In this document: in pieces, positions 42,599 through 54,300 of the stretch
How the letters are laid out: every line of letters starts with the position of its first letter
Numbering within the stretch: the stretch's first letter is position 1
From: Myxococcota bacterium
GTDB lineage: Bacteria > Myxococcota_A > Polyangia > JAAYKL01
DNA: 64,000 nt
Reading direction: 5' to 3'
NCBI GenBank assembly: GCA_030065855.1
Contig: JASJCT010000017.1
Span: forward strand, 1 to 64,000
Notes under the pieces: generated by a model
What the model was told of the DNA's origin: nothing
Database searches by the model: none
The model's input: only the letters and a program-made list of their open reading frames with translations
Made by a program: the position numbers and the translations under genes

Positions 42599-45500
42599 TT
42601 AAAGGGGCGTGCAGGTGACCTCTACATCCACATCGGTGGGTGGGTAGAGTTCACCGGCTTCTAGGACAAAGACGTAGTCGATCGTTGAGCCAGTGAGGGG
42701 CAGGGTGAGGCTGTCGGTATTGTGATTCGTGCAGGTGGTCGGGTCGGTCCAATCGCCGAGCAGCATCACTTCGATGTTCATAGCTGGGTCCACATTGCTG
42801 ACCCCGATGGTCACGGCGCTGTCACTCGCCACGTTGAGGGTAACAGCGGCTTCTGATCCAGGGTACGTACCGGGACACAGTGTTGGGTCATAGGTGTAAT
42901 ATTCAAACGAACTAAAATCTTTTGCAACCAGTGGTGTGGTGGTGCCGCAGGTAATCGTTGTCGGGTTCCTGGTTATCGCATCACATTCGATACTTCCTGT
43001 AAAGTCCGTGCACTCGTCATAGGTGGAGATATCCCCGTCATAGCACGGGCGGCTGTCAGTATCGGCACTGGGAATGCAGTCGCCGCTCCAGCAGGTTGCC
43101 CCGTCTCCAAAGCACGGGGCATTTTCGCACAGCCCGCCGTTGGCGACCGGGTCGTGGGTTCCGCATTCGGCTGTGCCGCCGTTGTCCGTACAATTGTCGG
43201 TGGTGCAGGGATTAAAATCATCGCACGGCAGCACACCATCGACGCAGACACCGCTTTCGCAGACGTTCTCCCCATTGCACGGATCGCTGTCGTCGCAATC
43301 ATATCCGTCGACCATGGGAATTTCGTCGCAGTTATTCGTCGCTTCGTTGCATTGGTATTCGGTACAGGGATTGCCGGTGCTCCCAGTGCAAGGGGGCGTA
43401 CCGGTGCCGGGATCCAAGCACAGGCCGGTCTCGGTGCAGACTTTTTGAACATCCCCGATACAAAATAGTACGTCTGTGCAGGGATCGCCCGCGTTGATCG
43501 GCGTTTGAATGCATTCGTCCGCGTCTTCGTCGCAGGATTCATTCATGCACCCAGTACTGCCGGTACATTGGGCAGTGCCGGGCGTGCAGACTCCGGACTG
43601 GCAGGTTTCGACCCCGTTGCAGAACGCGCCGTCCCCGCAGGATTGGCCGTCTGTTGCATCCACCTGGTAGCAGTGGAAGGTCGCAGAGCAATAATCGATG
43701 GTGCAGGCATTGGCATCGTCGCACTGGGTTGCGTTGCTGCAGCAATCGCCAGTGCCCAATGAGCAGCAGATACCGGTTGTTGGGTTGCAGTTGTCAGATG
43801 CACAGTCGGAGTTCTCAACACACGTACCTTGACCATTGGGAATATCAGCAACGCACGTGCTGCCAGTGCAGTGGTATCCCTCTGCGCACAACGCGTCGTC
43901 TTCAGCGCCAAGGGGGCTGCAATCGGTCTCGCAGGTGTTGCCCGCGGTGCACAGGAATCCATCGCAGTCGCTATCGTCTGCACAGCAAGTGCCGCTGTTG
44001 CAGCAGATCCCGCTCGACACATCGCAGTAGTTGGACAGGCAGTCTGAAGGCTCATCACACGGGAATTCCCCGTTTTGCAAATCCTCATAGCAGGAGCCAT
44101 TATCGCAGTGAAAGTCTCCCATGGCCGTGCATAGACTATCGTCGTCCCCGCTATTGTCGCACGAGAATTCACAGGACCAGGTACCCGGGTCACACGAGTA
44201 CGCACCGCATTGGTCGTTGTCGTTGCAGCACCATCCGCCATCGCAACAGATGCCAGTGCTCGTGGTGCAGTAGCCGGATTCGCAGTCCTCGTTCTGGGTA
44301 CAGGTACCCTGGCCATTGGGTATCTTGTCGATGCAAGCCCCGCTAGAGCAGGCATAGCCATCATTGCACTGGGCGCGCGTGGTGCACGAAGTATAGCAGT
44401 CCTCGGCAACCGACCCCGGGCCGCAGGAATAATCCCCGGTGGCCGCATATGCCCCGTCACAGGTATCCACAACCGCGCAGGAGCCCACGCCGTCACAGAG
44501 AGAGGCCCCCATGCAGGTGTCGCCGTCGCTCTGGTCAGGCGTGGCGCACGGGCTCACGTCGTGGTACTGGCACGCGTTGTTGCCGTCGCAGTACCTGAGC
44601 ACGCACAGGGAATTGTCACAATCGCTCGCGTCTTGGCAACACTCTTCTCCTGCAGGACAGCACATGTTGTTTTCGCAGTTGCCAGACGCGCAATCCGAAT
44701 CCTGTGTGCAGGTATCGCCGTTGGGGGTTCCCTCATCTGGCACGCAGGCATTGGTGTCGCAGACATACCCGTTATTGCACTGCAGGGCATTGACGCAGCT
44801 CGCGTGGCAGACTTCCAGGGCTGTGTATTCGGATGCACATGAAAATCCCGTTCCCTGGCCATCTGCGTCCCAGGAATAGGCATCGGTGCATCGATCCAGT
44901 GGTACGCAGTTGCCGTATCCATCGCAGCGATTATCTCCAGTGCACTGGAAGCCCGTGGAAGTGTCTTCTTTGCCGCATGAAAGCTCTGCTGGAACGTTGT
45001 AGACGCATTGGAAATTTGGATTGCACACGCGCGTATTGCACAGGGTGTCGTTGCAATCGGACGCTTGGGCGCAACATTCTCCGGCTGGGCAGCAGAATCC
45101 ATCACCGCAGTGGCCAGATTCACATTGGCTGTCCAGGGTGCACGCGGATCCATTTGCCAGCCCAGATGTGATGCATTCACCACCTTCGCAGGTGTATCCG
45201 GCATTGCAGTGGCTCACGTTGACGCAACTGGAGAAGCAATCCTCTTGAACCGACGCCTGGTCGCAGGTGTATGTCCCGTCAAATGCATAGGCCCCGTCGC
45301 AAGTGGCGACCGTTGCGCAATTGCCCAATCCGTCACACAGGCTTGCACCGTCGCAGGTATCTCCGTCTTCTGTATCGGCTGTGCCGCATGCCAATTCGTT
45401 GTAAACACATTGGCTCGACCCGTTGCAAAGGCGGGTTACGCAGCCCGAATCATCGCAGTCTGAGACTTGGGCACAGCATTCCCCAGCCGGGCAACAGAAT

Positions 45501-46318
45501 CCATCACCGCAGTATCCAGACTTGCACTGGAAGCTCTCTCCGCAGGCCTCCCCGTTTTCAAGACCCACATCTGGTAGACAGATCCCATCTTGACACCCGG
45601 CGCCTTGGGATTGATCGCAGTTGATGGCTTGGTTTTCCTGAGTACAGCTCGTGTAGCAGTCGGCCTGGGCCGATCCATCGGTGCAGGAGAATTCGCCGTT
45701 GGGGTTATACCAGCCGCAATCCACCACTAGCGTGACGCAGTTGCCAAAGCCGTCGCAGACATTATCGCCCGTGCAAACATCCCCATCCCCCAAGTCTTGT
45801 TCACCGCATTCGAACACCGCATTGCTGTACATGCATTGAAAGTTGCCCGAGCAATAGAAACCGGTGCAACTGGAATCGTCGCAGTCATCTGCTGATTGAC
45901 AGCATTCCCCAGATGAGCAGCAGACCCCGCCTTCACAATGGTCGGAGATACACTCGCAGCTATCTTGGCAGGCCTGGCCGTTTAACAGTGTGGCCTCACA
46001 GGTTTCCTCTGTGCCCGTGTCTGTGTCAGTGTCAGAAGTCGTATCTGTATCCGCGTCAGTGTCAGTGTCTGTGTCTGTATCCCCGTCCGTATCCCCATCC
46101 GTATCGGTATCTGTGTCTGATGCGGTCTCTGAACTCGTATCGACGTTGGTCGTGCTGTCTCCCTCACTTGGCTGGCAAGAGCCGCTCACACAGACTTCGC
46201 CCACAGAGCAGTCTGAAGAATTTTCACATTCATCGCTGCCACACCCCATGGCCAAGGCGGTTATCGCCGAGACTGCCAGTATTTCCAATATCCCGTTATG
46301 GACCCATTTATAAATCAT
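42599..46318 (-). CDS. Giant Cys-rich lipoprotein A
   Basis: A 1239-residue probable surface lipoprotein. Signal peptide and lipobox-like AMGC place the lipid-bearing Cys at residue 26. A short Cys knot (C31-C48) follows, then an acidic Asp-Thr linker (67-105). Next come seven tandem Cys-rich units: four long (about 130 residues, each with a CC-x-GECC motif, CDGxGNC and an ending NxGYxC-type finger) and three short (about 80). A conserved C-terminal part of about 340 residues has the PCTGSTG, PCFGDGATCWSGDC and RPCYDGDIST motifs and ends in a beta-rich domain (VTIGVSNVDPAMNIEV) resembling a PPC fold. GAGGGAG precedes the ATG, 14 bases after the stop of gene B. It is paralogous to 51399-54743. 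Function unknown. Confidence 0.8.
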   Translation of the reverse strand: MIYKWVHNGILEILAVSAITALAMGCGSDECENSSDCSVGEVCVSGSCQPSEGDSTTNVDTSSETASDTDTDTDGDTDGDTDTDTDTDADTDTTSDTDTDTGTEETCEATLLNGQACQDSCECISDHCEGGVCCSSGECCQSADDCDDSSCTGFYCSGNFQCMYSNAVFECGEQDLGDGDVCTGDNVCDGFGNCVTLVVDCGWYNPNGEFSCTDGSAQADCYTSCTQENQAINCDQSQGAGCQDGICLPDVGLENGEACGESFQCKSGYCGDGFCCPAGECCAQVSDCDDSGCVTRLCNGSSQCVYNELACGTADTEDGDTCDGASLCDGLGNCATVATCDGAYAFDGTYTCDQASVQEDCFSSCVNVSHCNAGYTCEGGECITSGLANGSACTLDSQCESGHCGDGFCCPAGECCAQASDCNDTLCNTRVCNPNFQCVYNVPAELSCGKEDTSTGFQCTGDNRCDGYGNCVPLDRCTDAYSWDADGQGTGFSCASEYTALEVCHASCVNALQCNNGYVCDTNACVPDEGTPNGDTCTQDSDCASGNCENNMCCPAGEECCQDASDCDNSLCVLRYCDGNNACQYHDVSPCATPDQSDGDTCMGASLCDGVGSCAVVDTCDGAYAATGDYSCGPGSVAEDCYTSCTTRAQCNDGYACSSGACIDKIPNGQGTCTQNEDCESGYCTTSTGICCDGGWCCNDNDQCGAYSCDPGTWSCEFSCDNSGDDDSLCTAMGDFHCDNGSCYEDLQNGEFPCDEPSDCLSNYCDVSSGICCNSGTCCADDSDCDGFLCTAGNTCETDCSPLGAEDDALCAEGYHCTGSTCVADIPNGQGTCVENSDCASDNCNPTTGICCSLGTGDCCSNATQCDDANACTIDYCSATFHCYQVDATDGQSCGDGAFCNGVETCQSGVCTPGTAQCTGSTGCMNESCDEDADECIQTPINAGDPCTDVLFCIGDVQKVCTETGLCLDPGTGTPPCTGSTGNPCTEYQCNEATNNCDEIPMVDGYDCDDSDPCNGENVCESGVCVDGVLPCDDFNPCTTDNCTDNGGTAECGTHDPVANGGLCENAPCFGDGATCWSGDCIPSADTDSRPCYDGDISTYDECTDFTGSIECDAITRNPTTITCGTTTPLVAKDFSSFEYYTYDPTLCPGTYPGSEAAVTLNVASDSAVTIGVSNVDPAMNIEVMLLGDWTDPTTCTNHNTDSLTLPLTGSTIDYVFVLEAGELYPPTDVDVEVTCTPL
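46004..46120 (-). repeat. Hexanucleotide-type repeat coding the Asp-Thr linker of A
   Basis: The sense strand repeats GAY-ACN codon pairs, interrupted by Gly, Ala and Ser codons, over 39 codons (residues 67-105). Slippage in six-base steps would change linker length without shifting the frame. The linker is acidic and would separate the lipid anchor from the Cys-rich units, and could bind calcium. Confidence 0.8.
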
Positions 46319-46332
46319 CGATAATGCTCCCT

Positions 46333-49300
46333 CTATTGATACGACATGCCAATGCCATAGGGGCCACTGGTATTGTAACTGTACCCGTCGACCACCAGGT
46401 AATATGGGGCCTGGGAGGTGCTCAGACTAACTGTAAATCGGGACATGCCAGCATACCAACCGCATCCGTCGTCGTTTTGGGCTACCAGGTTACCGGCGCA
46501 GTCGTAGAGTGCAAACTGGCTGTCAAATCCTCCGTAGCCCCCGTCGTCGCACGCGCTGAACCGGACGGTCGCGTTTGCCGTTACGTCGATGCGCCACAGC
46601 TGGTCCCGGGCAGCCCATCCCCACCCGATGTCGTGGTTCCGACTGGCGCCACTGGTGTTCCCATCGATGACGTTGTCCGGACTAAACCCAGATCCATCAA
46701 CGGTGAATGTGCCTTCGACCGGGCCGCTGTACCACGTGCTTGGGTCCACGCAGCTGACCGGACAGCCCCCCTCGGTCACTGTAATTTCGTAGTTGCAGTC
46801 GTCACCTGCTGTCGGGGAACAGACGCGATTGATGGCGCTGTATTGGGATACTTCCAGCAGGTACAGCCGATCTGCCTGGGCTGTAAACTGCCATTGAACA
46901 CTGTTGCCGTTGTTGTTTCGCCGGCACCCCTCATAGTAATATGATTCGTCACAAATGGTCAGCGCAGTTGAAGAGCGTCGCCACATGGACACCACCAAGT
47001 CCGCCGCATCGGTAATGGATTCATTGGTCTGCACACAATAGGCAGCACTCCCTTCAGCAGTGGATCGATGAATTTTGAAAATCTCCGCATTGGGCCAAAA
47101 TTCATTGGCAGAGCCAGTGCCGTGGCAGGCGGATTTTCCAGACCACCCACTGAAACAGCCGTATCCACCACAGGATCCACCGCCCGCGTGCATGCTATTG
47201 ACCGTGTTGTCCAGGGTGCCGATAAACGTGTCACCAGCTGGGCCCACGTTGGTCAGGTCGTAGACCCGGGCATCGTCGTTTACCCGATCGCATGGGCCAG
47301 CCCACCAGCGGCGTTTTTCAACAGTGAGGTAAAAGTTGCCCTGGGTACCGTCCACACCGTCGACAAAGATGAAAACCGTGCGCCAGGATCCGTCAGTGGC
47401 GCCGGCCGGCGAGATAACCGCGCTCGCCATGTAGTCAAAGTCATCGTAGCCGGGATCGCTCGGGGTCTCCGGGTCGCAGTTGAATGGATCTTCGGGGTAG
47501 GACCACAGGGCATCGCAGTTGCCCGTGTGGGTCCACGGATCATAGCCAGGGTCGCCAGCACCTTGGCACATGTCGCATGCACTGCCGTCGTAGTTGTACC
47601 CGCGCTTGCACCACTTGTACCCGCAGGTTTCCCCGGCAATGCAGGGATCGCAGCAGTCTTGACCGTACAGGGTGTTGCCGTTGTCGTTGCACTCGTCTTC
47701 CACCACCGGGGGCATGGGTGTGTTTTGATAGGGATAAGAACACCGCTCTGACGGGGCGGCAACAAACGTCTCCGCGTTCTCGTCTGCATCGGGGTTATCC
47801 CCTTCTGGACATTCAGATGCAGCGTTAATATCTGTTGCGATGTAGATCCCAATGTCGTAATCAGCCTGCACTTTAATGATGTATGAGAACAGTTGGTATT
47901 GATCCGGTTCATTGGTCTGGTATTGAAACACATAGACCAGATCGCGCCCCTCGAACCCGATGTCGTTGCCGGTGAGTATCTCTTCGCACTCATCTCCAGC
48001 CGCATAGTAGTTATTATTGGCGCACAAGGTGCTCCCTGTGATCGTTAGGGTCGCGTCTGGGCCGCTTTCGACTGTGTTTGGAATGGCGCCCATGTACGCA
48101 TCGTGGGTTGTATCGATGGCGGTTCTATCGCCGGGCTCAAACACATCAGAGCACAGATTATTGTACGCATCGTGCATGGTCGGCACGCATGTGCCGTTTA
48201 CATCGCACAGGCCGTCGTAGCAGTTGGGCGGGTAGTCGGCTGGGTCGTAATCCGTGCAATCCGTGCCCTCAGCTTCTTGCTCACACACGCATGCGTTGTC
48301 CACGCAGGCCAGGGCACTGCACCCGACGGGCGGTGCTGGTACCCCTTCGCAGGCCAGGCCGAGGCCAGTGCAGTCGCCAGCGTCGATACAGCAGTTTTCA
48401 ATGGCTGTCTCGTCGCAGGTATATGTGTTTTCCCCTGTGCTCGCGCAGGTCGACTCTTGGCAGGCATCGGTCGGCGTGCACACTGCTGCTGCGCCGGGCG
48501 TACAGGTGCCAGCCCCATCGCAGGCGTCATTGACTGTGCAGCCGTTTGAATCGGCGTTACACGAAGTAGTACCCGGTGCATGACTCGCCTGGCAGCTGTA
48601 GTTGTAGTTGTCGCCAAAGTCGTCGCAGTACCCGGTCTGGCACGGTGGATTGTCGAGCGCCGAGCAATCCCACCCACTGCCGATGGTACAGACAGCGCCC
48701 ACGTCTGGATCACCAGAATCCACACAGGTATCGAGGGTGCATCCATCATTGTCTGCATTGCAGTCCCCTGGGTCTGTCGTGCGGATGACCGCTTCGCAGT
48801 GGTAATTGTTGCCGTTGTCATCGATGCATTGGGCTGTGTTGCAGTCCATATCCACGCCGAGGATAGCCTCGCAATCCGCAGCGGTCACCGAGGTGCCGGC
48901 CACGCAGCCGCCTGCGCCGTCGCAGTGGTCATTTTGGGTGCAGCCGTTATCGTCGAAATCGCACGCCGTGGTATCGGGCTCGGCAGTGTTGTTGCACTGG
49001 TAGGTGTTCCAAGATAAGGCCTGACAGGTATCGGCTGTGCACACGTTGCTATCATCGCAGTCAACAGTGGACAGGACCGTACACGTAAGCGCCTGATCTC
49101 CAGCGCCAGGACCCTGGCAGGTCTCGGTCGTACAGCCGCTATCGTCGAGATTACACGCGGTGTCCAGTAGCAGGAGATTATCGTAGTCGCAGTTGCCCGT
49201 GGCAGAATCGCACACAGCGTTGTTGCACTGATCGCTCATGCCTGAGCAATCCACAGGAGAAGGATCAGCCACACACGCGCCAGACTGGCAGGTATCGTTT

Positions 49301-51300
49301 GGTGTACACAGGGATCCGTCTGCATCACAGGCATCGCCTTCGTGGGGTGTGCCGTCCTGTTCGCAAAGCCCTGTGGCTGAATTGCAAAAGCCGGTGTTGC
49401 ATTGATCGTTGGAGCCCGAACAATCCATGGGGATTGGATCGGCCTCGCAATTGCCCGCGCCGTCGCATTCATCGTTGGGGGTGCACCCGTCGTCGTCTGC
49501 ATTGCAGGCCGATCCAGCTGGCAGGTTTTGCACCTCGCAGAGACCGGTTCCAGGCGCACACACCCCATTGGTACACTCGGTCGATAGGCCGGAGCAGTCC
49601 ACCATTGGGCCTGGGGCGCAATTGCCAGTAGCGTCGCACGCGTCGTTTTGGGTGCACAGGCTGCCGTCTGCATCACAGGGGGTGCCTGTCAACGGGGTGT
49701 AAACACACACGCCATCTGCGCAGGCATCGCTCGTGCACGGGTTGTCATCGTTACAGTCCATGGGCCCGCCAGCCTGACATACGCCAAACCCGCCCCCATC
49801 ACCGCATGTATCGCCCACTGTGCACCCATCATCGTCAACACAGGCATCTCCCAGGTGAGACGTATAGTCCAGGGTGCAGTTGTCCTCCCCGTTTCCATCG
49901 ACGCACGCATAGCTGTTGCACTGGAGGTCATATCCCTCGGGGTTGTACCCGGTGCAGTCGGTTGGGGTGGGATCTTCAAATCCATTAACGCAGATAACGT
50001 CTATACAGTCGTCCGTATCGGTATATCCAAAATCGACCGCATTCCCATTCAGACCCGGATTATTACAGCTGGGTATGAGGTGATCCGGATCCGCGTCCAC
50101 GCAGGTATCTGGAGAGGTGCACCAGTTTGAATCGTCGCAGTCGTATATGTCGCCGACATTACAATCCCCCAACGCATCACAGGCATCTACAGTGCACGCA
50201 TTATCGTCCGCATTGCATGTATCCCCCACATTGGGGCTGGGATCGTGGGTGCAGAGGCCTTGATCGCACACCTCGGCAGTGCAGCTGTTGCCTTCGTCGT
50301 CATCGCAAGCCAGGCCGTTTGTCAGGTCAACCCGGCCTTGGCATATGCCCGATGCATCGCAGCGCTGGTAGTAGCAGCTGGTAAGATCCCCAACCCCTTC
50401 CCTGGGATCGTCGCCGTACCATGCTAGATCCACGTTTTGGGGATTGTGGGTACACTCAGCCCCATCGTTGGCGTAGATGTAGCTGCACGCACCACCAATA
50501 CACCAAGGGGTTGTGCAGTCAGTACTTACCGTGCCGCCACTGACTGGGTCGCAACCAGGTGCCTCTGGGATGCCGTAAAGGATGGAGGCGTTGGCGCAGA
50601 CACCATCATTGCAGTAATCCTGGGTACAGGGGTTGTCATCGACACAATCCGCGTCTTCGACGCAGGTGTTGAGCCCATCGGCGCACTCAGCGTCTGAACA
50701 GAACCCTTGCATTACCCCGGCGTAATCCGCGGGATAGTCTCCCTCACAGCAGTATCCCGGGTATCCGCTCGCAATATCTTGGCACATGGCACCGGGCGTG
50801 CTGTACCCGGCAGGCGCGACTGCTTCGCATCCGCCCCAGCAGGAACATGCAAAAAAACCATTGCAATAGGATGGGCCACATAGGCCGGCTTCTGTGCAGA
50901 GTCCTGTTCGCGTTGCCCCGTCCCAACAGTCAGATCGAACCGCGCACTCGCAAAGGCCCTGGCCATTGGGTCCGGTCTGTGTGTAGTCGCACGGGTTGCC
51001 ATTGGGACAGGGTTTGGCTGGAGAGCACGTTACCCCATCCCGGTCAGCATCCATCCACCAACACTGTGAAATGGCGCCCGGATCTGTGCAGCACTCGTCA
51101 TCTGTGCGATCTGCTGCTGGCTTGATTGCAAGGCTCGCCGAGGCCGGGGCTGCAACCACCACCTCTGGGGCCGGGGCAGTGGCATCGCACCCAAAGCTGA
51201 ACACAGCCACCAACGAAAGCAGCCAGATCTGAACAGGTGCCCCTTGCTTGGATAAGTTTGCCAAATCGAAACTTAAAGACCATTTCCCATCGCCATTCAT
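46333..51300 (-). CDS. Giant Cys-rich protein B with disulfide-repeat array
   Basis: A 1655-residue exported protein. The N-terminus has a hydrophobic segment ending FSFGC (Cys38), an imperfect lipobox. A head domain contains DECCTDPG and GPSYCNGFFACSCWGGC, both also in its paralogue. A central array has about fourteen units with the core CT-x-(D/N)-x-C, such as DGCTPNDECDGAGNC, many in the form ADDDGCTxND followed by a DCSG linker. From about residue 1020 to the end lies a region shared with the paralogue at 54809-59641. It has YPPNCYDGLCD, MPPVVEDEC, CGYKWCKRGYNYDG and KRRWWAGPCDR, and ends in a beta-rich PPC-like domain (APYYLVVDGYSYN). GAAAGGAT precedes the ATG. No enzymatic motif is recognised. 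Confidence 0.8.
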   Translation of the reverse strand: MNGDGKWSLSFDLANLSKQGAPVQIWLLSLVAVFSFGCDATAPAPEVVVAAPASASLAIKPAADRTDDECCTDPGAISQCWWMDADRDGVTCSPAKPCPNGNPCDYTQTGPNGQGLCECAVRSDCWDGATRTGLCTEAGLCGPSYCNGFFACSCWGGCEAVAPAGYSTPGAMCQDIASGYPGYCCEGDYPADYAGVMQGFCSDAECADGLNTCVEDADCVDDNPCTQDYCNDGVCANASILYGIPEAPGCDPVSGGTVSTDCTTPWCIGGACSYIYANDGAECTHNPQNVDLAWYGDDPREGVGDLTSCYYQRCDASGICQGRVDLTNGLACDDDEGNSCTAEVCDQGLCTHDPSPNVGDTCNADDNACTVDACDALGDCNVGDIYDCDDSNWCTSPDTCVDADPDHLIPSCNNPGLNGNAVDFGYTDTDDCIDVICVNGFEDPTPTDCTGYNPEGYDLQCNSYACVDGNGEDNCTLDYTSHLGDACVDDDGCTVGDTCGDGGGFGVCQAGGPMDCNDDNPCTSDACADGVCVYTPLTGTPCDADGSLCTQNDACDATGNCAPGPMVDCSGLSTECTNGVCAPGTGLCEVQNLPAGSACNADDDGCTPNDECDGAGNCEADPIPMDCSGSNDQCNTGFCNSATGLCEQDGTPHEGDACDADGSLCTPNDTCQSGACVADPSPVDCSGMSDQCNNAVCDSATGNCDYDNLLLLDTACNLDDSGCTTETCQGPGAGDQALTCTVLSTVDCDDSNVCTADTCQALSWNTYQCNNTAEPDTTACDFDDNGCTQNDHCDGAGGCVAGTSVTAADCEAILGVDMDCNTAQCIDDNGNNYHCEAVIRTTDPGDCNADNDGCTLDTCVDSGDPDVGAVCTIGSGWDCSALDNPPCQTGYCDDFGDNYNYSCQASHAPGTTSCNADSNGCTVNDACDGAGTCTPGAAAVCTPTDACQESTCASTGENTYTCDETAIENCCIDAGDCTGLGLACEGVPAPPVGCSALACVDNACVCEQEAEGTDCTDYDPADYPPNCYDGLCDVNGTCVPTMHDAYNNLCSDVFEPGDRTAIDTTHDAYMGAIPNTVESGPDATLTITGSTLCANNNYYAAGDECEEILTGNDIGFEGRDLVYVFQYQTNEPDQYQLFSYIIKVQADYDIGIYIATDINAASECPEGDNPDADENAETFVAAPSERCSYPYQNTPMPPVVEDECNDNGNTLYGQDCCDPCIAGETCGYKWCKRGYNYDGSACDMCQGAGDPGYDPWTHTGNCDALWSYPEDPFNCDPETPSDPGYDDFDYMASAVISPAGATDGSWRTVFIFVDGVDGTQGNFYLTVEKRRWWAGPCDRVNDDARVYDLTNVGPAGDTFIGTLDNTVNSMHAGGGSCGGYGCFSGWSGKSACHGTGSANEFWPNAEIFKIHRSTAEGSAAYCVQTNESITDAADLVVSMWRRSSTALTICDESYYYEGCRRNNNGNSVQWQFTAQADRLYLLEVSQYSAINRVCSPTAGDDCNYEITVTEGGCPVSCVDPSTWYSGPVEGTFTVDGSGFSPDNVIDGNTSGASRNHDIGWGWAARDQLWRIDVTANATVRFSACDDGGYGGFDSQFALYDCAGNLVAQNDDGCGWYAGMSRFTVSLSTSQAPYYLVVDGYSYNTSGPYGIGMSYQ

Positions 51301-51398
51301 TGCGCGATCCTTTCACCCCAAATAAATATAATTATATATTTTATATATGTCATATTATTACAATAAATATGTAACTCATTTTCCCGAGGCCATGCAGC

Positions 51399-54300
51399 TC
51401 ATGGTGTACAGGTGACAACTACGTCAAAGCTATCGGGCGGCAGTGTGCTGTCTGCTTCCAGAACAAAGATGTAATCCTCAGCCTGTGACGTAAGGCCAAC
51501 AGACATGCTATTCGTGCCGCTGGTGCTACATGTGGTAGGAGAGGTCCAGTCGGTTAAATACAGCACTTCAATATCCATGGTCGGTGTCGCGTTTTGTATA
51601 TCGATGGTTACGGTTGCATCGGCTGAGAGGTTCAGGGTAAGCGGGGCTTCTGGCCCTAAAAAAGTCCCGCTGCAGGTGCCTCCATAGGCGTAATACTCAC
51701 GCGTTTCAAATACATCAGCGGTGAGGTTTGTGATGGATCCACAGGTGATGACCGACGGTTCAGCGTCGAGTGTCTCGCACTGGATGTCGCCTTCAATATT
51801 CGTACACTCGTCAATGGTTGAAATATCGCCGTCATAGCAGGGACGGCTATCAGTATCGCTACTCTCGATACAATTGCCGCTCCAGCAAGTAGCGCCGTCG
51901 CCAAAACACGTCGCGTTTTCGCACAAGGCACCGTCGGCTTTGGGGTCGTGGGATCCGCACTCGGCCACCCCGCCGTTATTGACGCAGTTATCTGTGGTGC
52001 AGGGATCTTCATCGTCGCAGGGCAGATCAGTGCCAGACACGCAGACGCCGGTATCGCAGACGTTCGTGCCGTTACAGGGATTATTGTCTTGACCAGGGCC
52101 AGTTCCCTCGCAGATGTATCCGTCGCTCAGGTTCACCTCGTCACAGGCGTTGGTGTCCTCGTTGCAAAAGTACTCGGTACACGCGCTGCCTGTGCTCCCG
52201 GTGCACGGCGGCGTGCCTGTACCCGGATCCTGGCAAAGGCCGGTTCCAGTGCACGTCATGGCAACGTCGCCGAGGCAGAACAGGACGTCAGTGCACGGCT
52301 GGCCAATGTTGATGGGTGTGTTGACGCAAGTATCGTTCCCTTCGTCGCAGGACTGGGCCATGCAGGTCGTGCTGTTTGTACATTGGGCCGTGCCTGCGGT
52401 GCAGGTGCCGCTTAAACAGTATTCCGCACCATTGCAGAACGCGCCGTCACTGCAGGACTCAAAGTCATCCCGCGGTATGAACACACAGGCAAAGGAAGCA
52501 GCGCAATTATCGTTGGTACAGGGATCTCCGTCGTCGCAATGGGCAGGATCGCTACAGCAGGATGCGCCCAAATCGCAGCAAATGCCGAGGCCCTCGTCGC
52601 AATTACCTGATGCACAGTCTCCGTCCTGTTGGCATCCAGAATAGCCATTGGGCAGCTTGTACTCGCATGTACTCCCGTTACAGAAGTATCCATCGGCGCA
52701 CAGGTTGTCATCTCCAGCGCAATCAGCAACGCAGCTGAACGACCCATCGCAGCTGAACCCGGCGCAATCCGCGTCGGTCTGACAGCAGCTCCCGCTGTCA
52801 CAACAGGTGCCAGTGCTCACGTCGCAGTAGCCGGACAGGCAATCCCCGTTCTCCAGGCAATAGCGTTCGCCGTTCGGGATATCAGGTTCGCACACGCTGT
52901 TTTCGCAATGGTAATCCCCAAACGGAATGCAGTCTCCATCTGTGGCGCAATAGGTGAGGCAGGAATCGGTTGTCTCATCGCACGTGATAAGAAAGGCGTC
53001 GCACTGGCTATCGCTGTCGCAGCAATACCCGGTGGTGCAGCACACGCCGGTAATGGGATTGCAATTGCCCGTGGCGCAATCCGCATTGCTGTCACATGGG
53101 CTTTCGCCGGATTGCAGATCAGCGATACAGGTGCCCGCGTCGCAGTGGTAGGCGGTTTCACAGTCTCCATCATCGGCACAGGTGGACAGGCAATCCTGGT
53201 CCACAGATCCCTCGGCGCAGACATAGCCCTCACCCAAGTATCCTCCCTCACACGGAGAGACCGGGACGCAGTTGCCAAACCCGTCGCAGCGGTTATCCCC
53301 TAAACATGTATCCCCGACGAGCAGATCCGTTGCCCCGCAAAAATGCGGGTAGTAGGCACACTGCTTGGACCCGAGGCAGGACGGGGTATTGCACTGGGTG
53401 TCAGTGGCGCAGTCATTCGCGCTTGCACAGCACTCTCCAGACGCACAGCAATACCCGTTCTCGCAGTGACCCGAGCTGCATTGGACGTCATCGGTGCACG
53501 CATCTCCATCTTGCAGGGCGCCTGCTAGGCAGTCCCCAGCGAGGCAGTAATAGCCAGTGGCGCAATAGGCGTCGTCATCCACCCCCTCTGGGTCACAGGT
53601 GGGTGAGCAGTAAAATCCCTCGGCGGTCAAGCATTTCATACCGTCACAGTCACTGTCGTCCAAGCAGCAGTAGTCACCAGAGCAACAGATGCCATTGCCT
53701 GGATCGCAAAAACCCGAGAGACAGTCTGAGTTCTCATCGCACCATTGGGTGCCGTCTGCCATATCGTCGAGGCACCAGCCATTGTCGCAGTGATAGTCAG
53801 ATGCCAAGGAACAGCGTGCGTCGTCGTCCTGACCAGTGCCGTCTTTGCACGTTTGAAAACAGGACCAGGTGGTCAACCCGCAGGCATAGCGGCCGCACTG
53901 GGTGTCCACATTACAGCAGGTACCGCTTTCGCAGCACACCTGGGTCGTGGCGTCACAGTGGCCAGATGCGCACTGGGCATCTGTCTCACAGCCAGACGCG
54001 CCGTTGTCCATCAGGGGGACACATGCTGCGTCGATACAGGTGTGGGTAGATGTGCACTGAGAATCGCTCGTGCAGTCGTCATGGCAGGGATCTTCCACTG
54101 TGCCGCTTGTGCATTCATAGGCGCCTGTACCCACATAAGCTGTTGAGTCGCAAGCATCCACGGCAACGCAATTGCCAAACCCGTCGCACCGGTTTGCACC
54201 CTCGCAGGCCGATCCTTGTGTGGGATCTGTTGCACCGCAGGGCAGCTCGTTGTAGGTGCATTGGAAGTTCCCGGTACAAAACACCTGGAAGCACGAGATA

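Noticed and set aside
43654-49017. Many long open frames on the plus strand opposite the Cys-rich genes, rich in Arg, Cys, His or Ala, Val
   Set aside because: They mirror the biased composition of the minus-strand repeats, lack ribosome-binding sites and show no protein motif.
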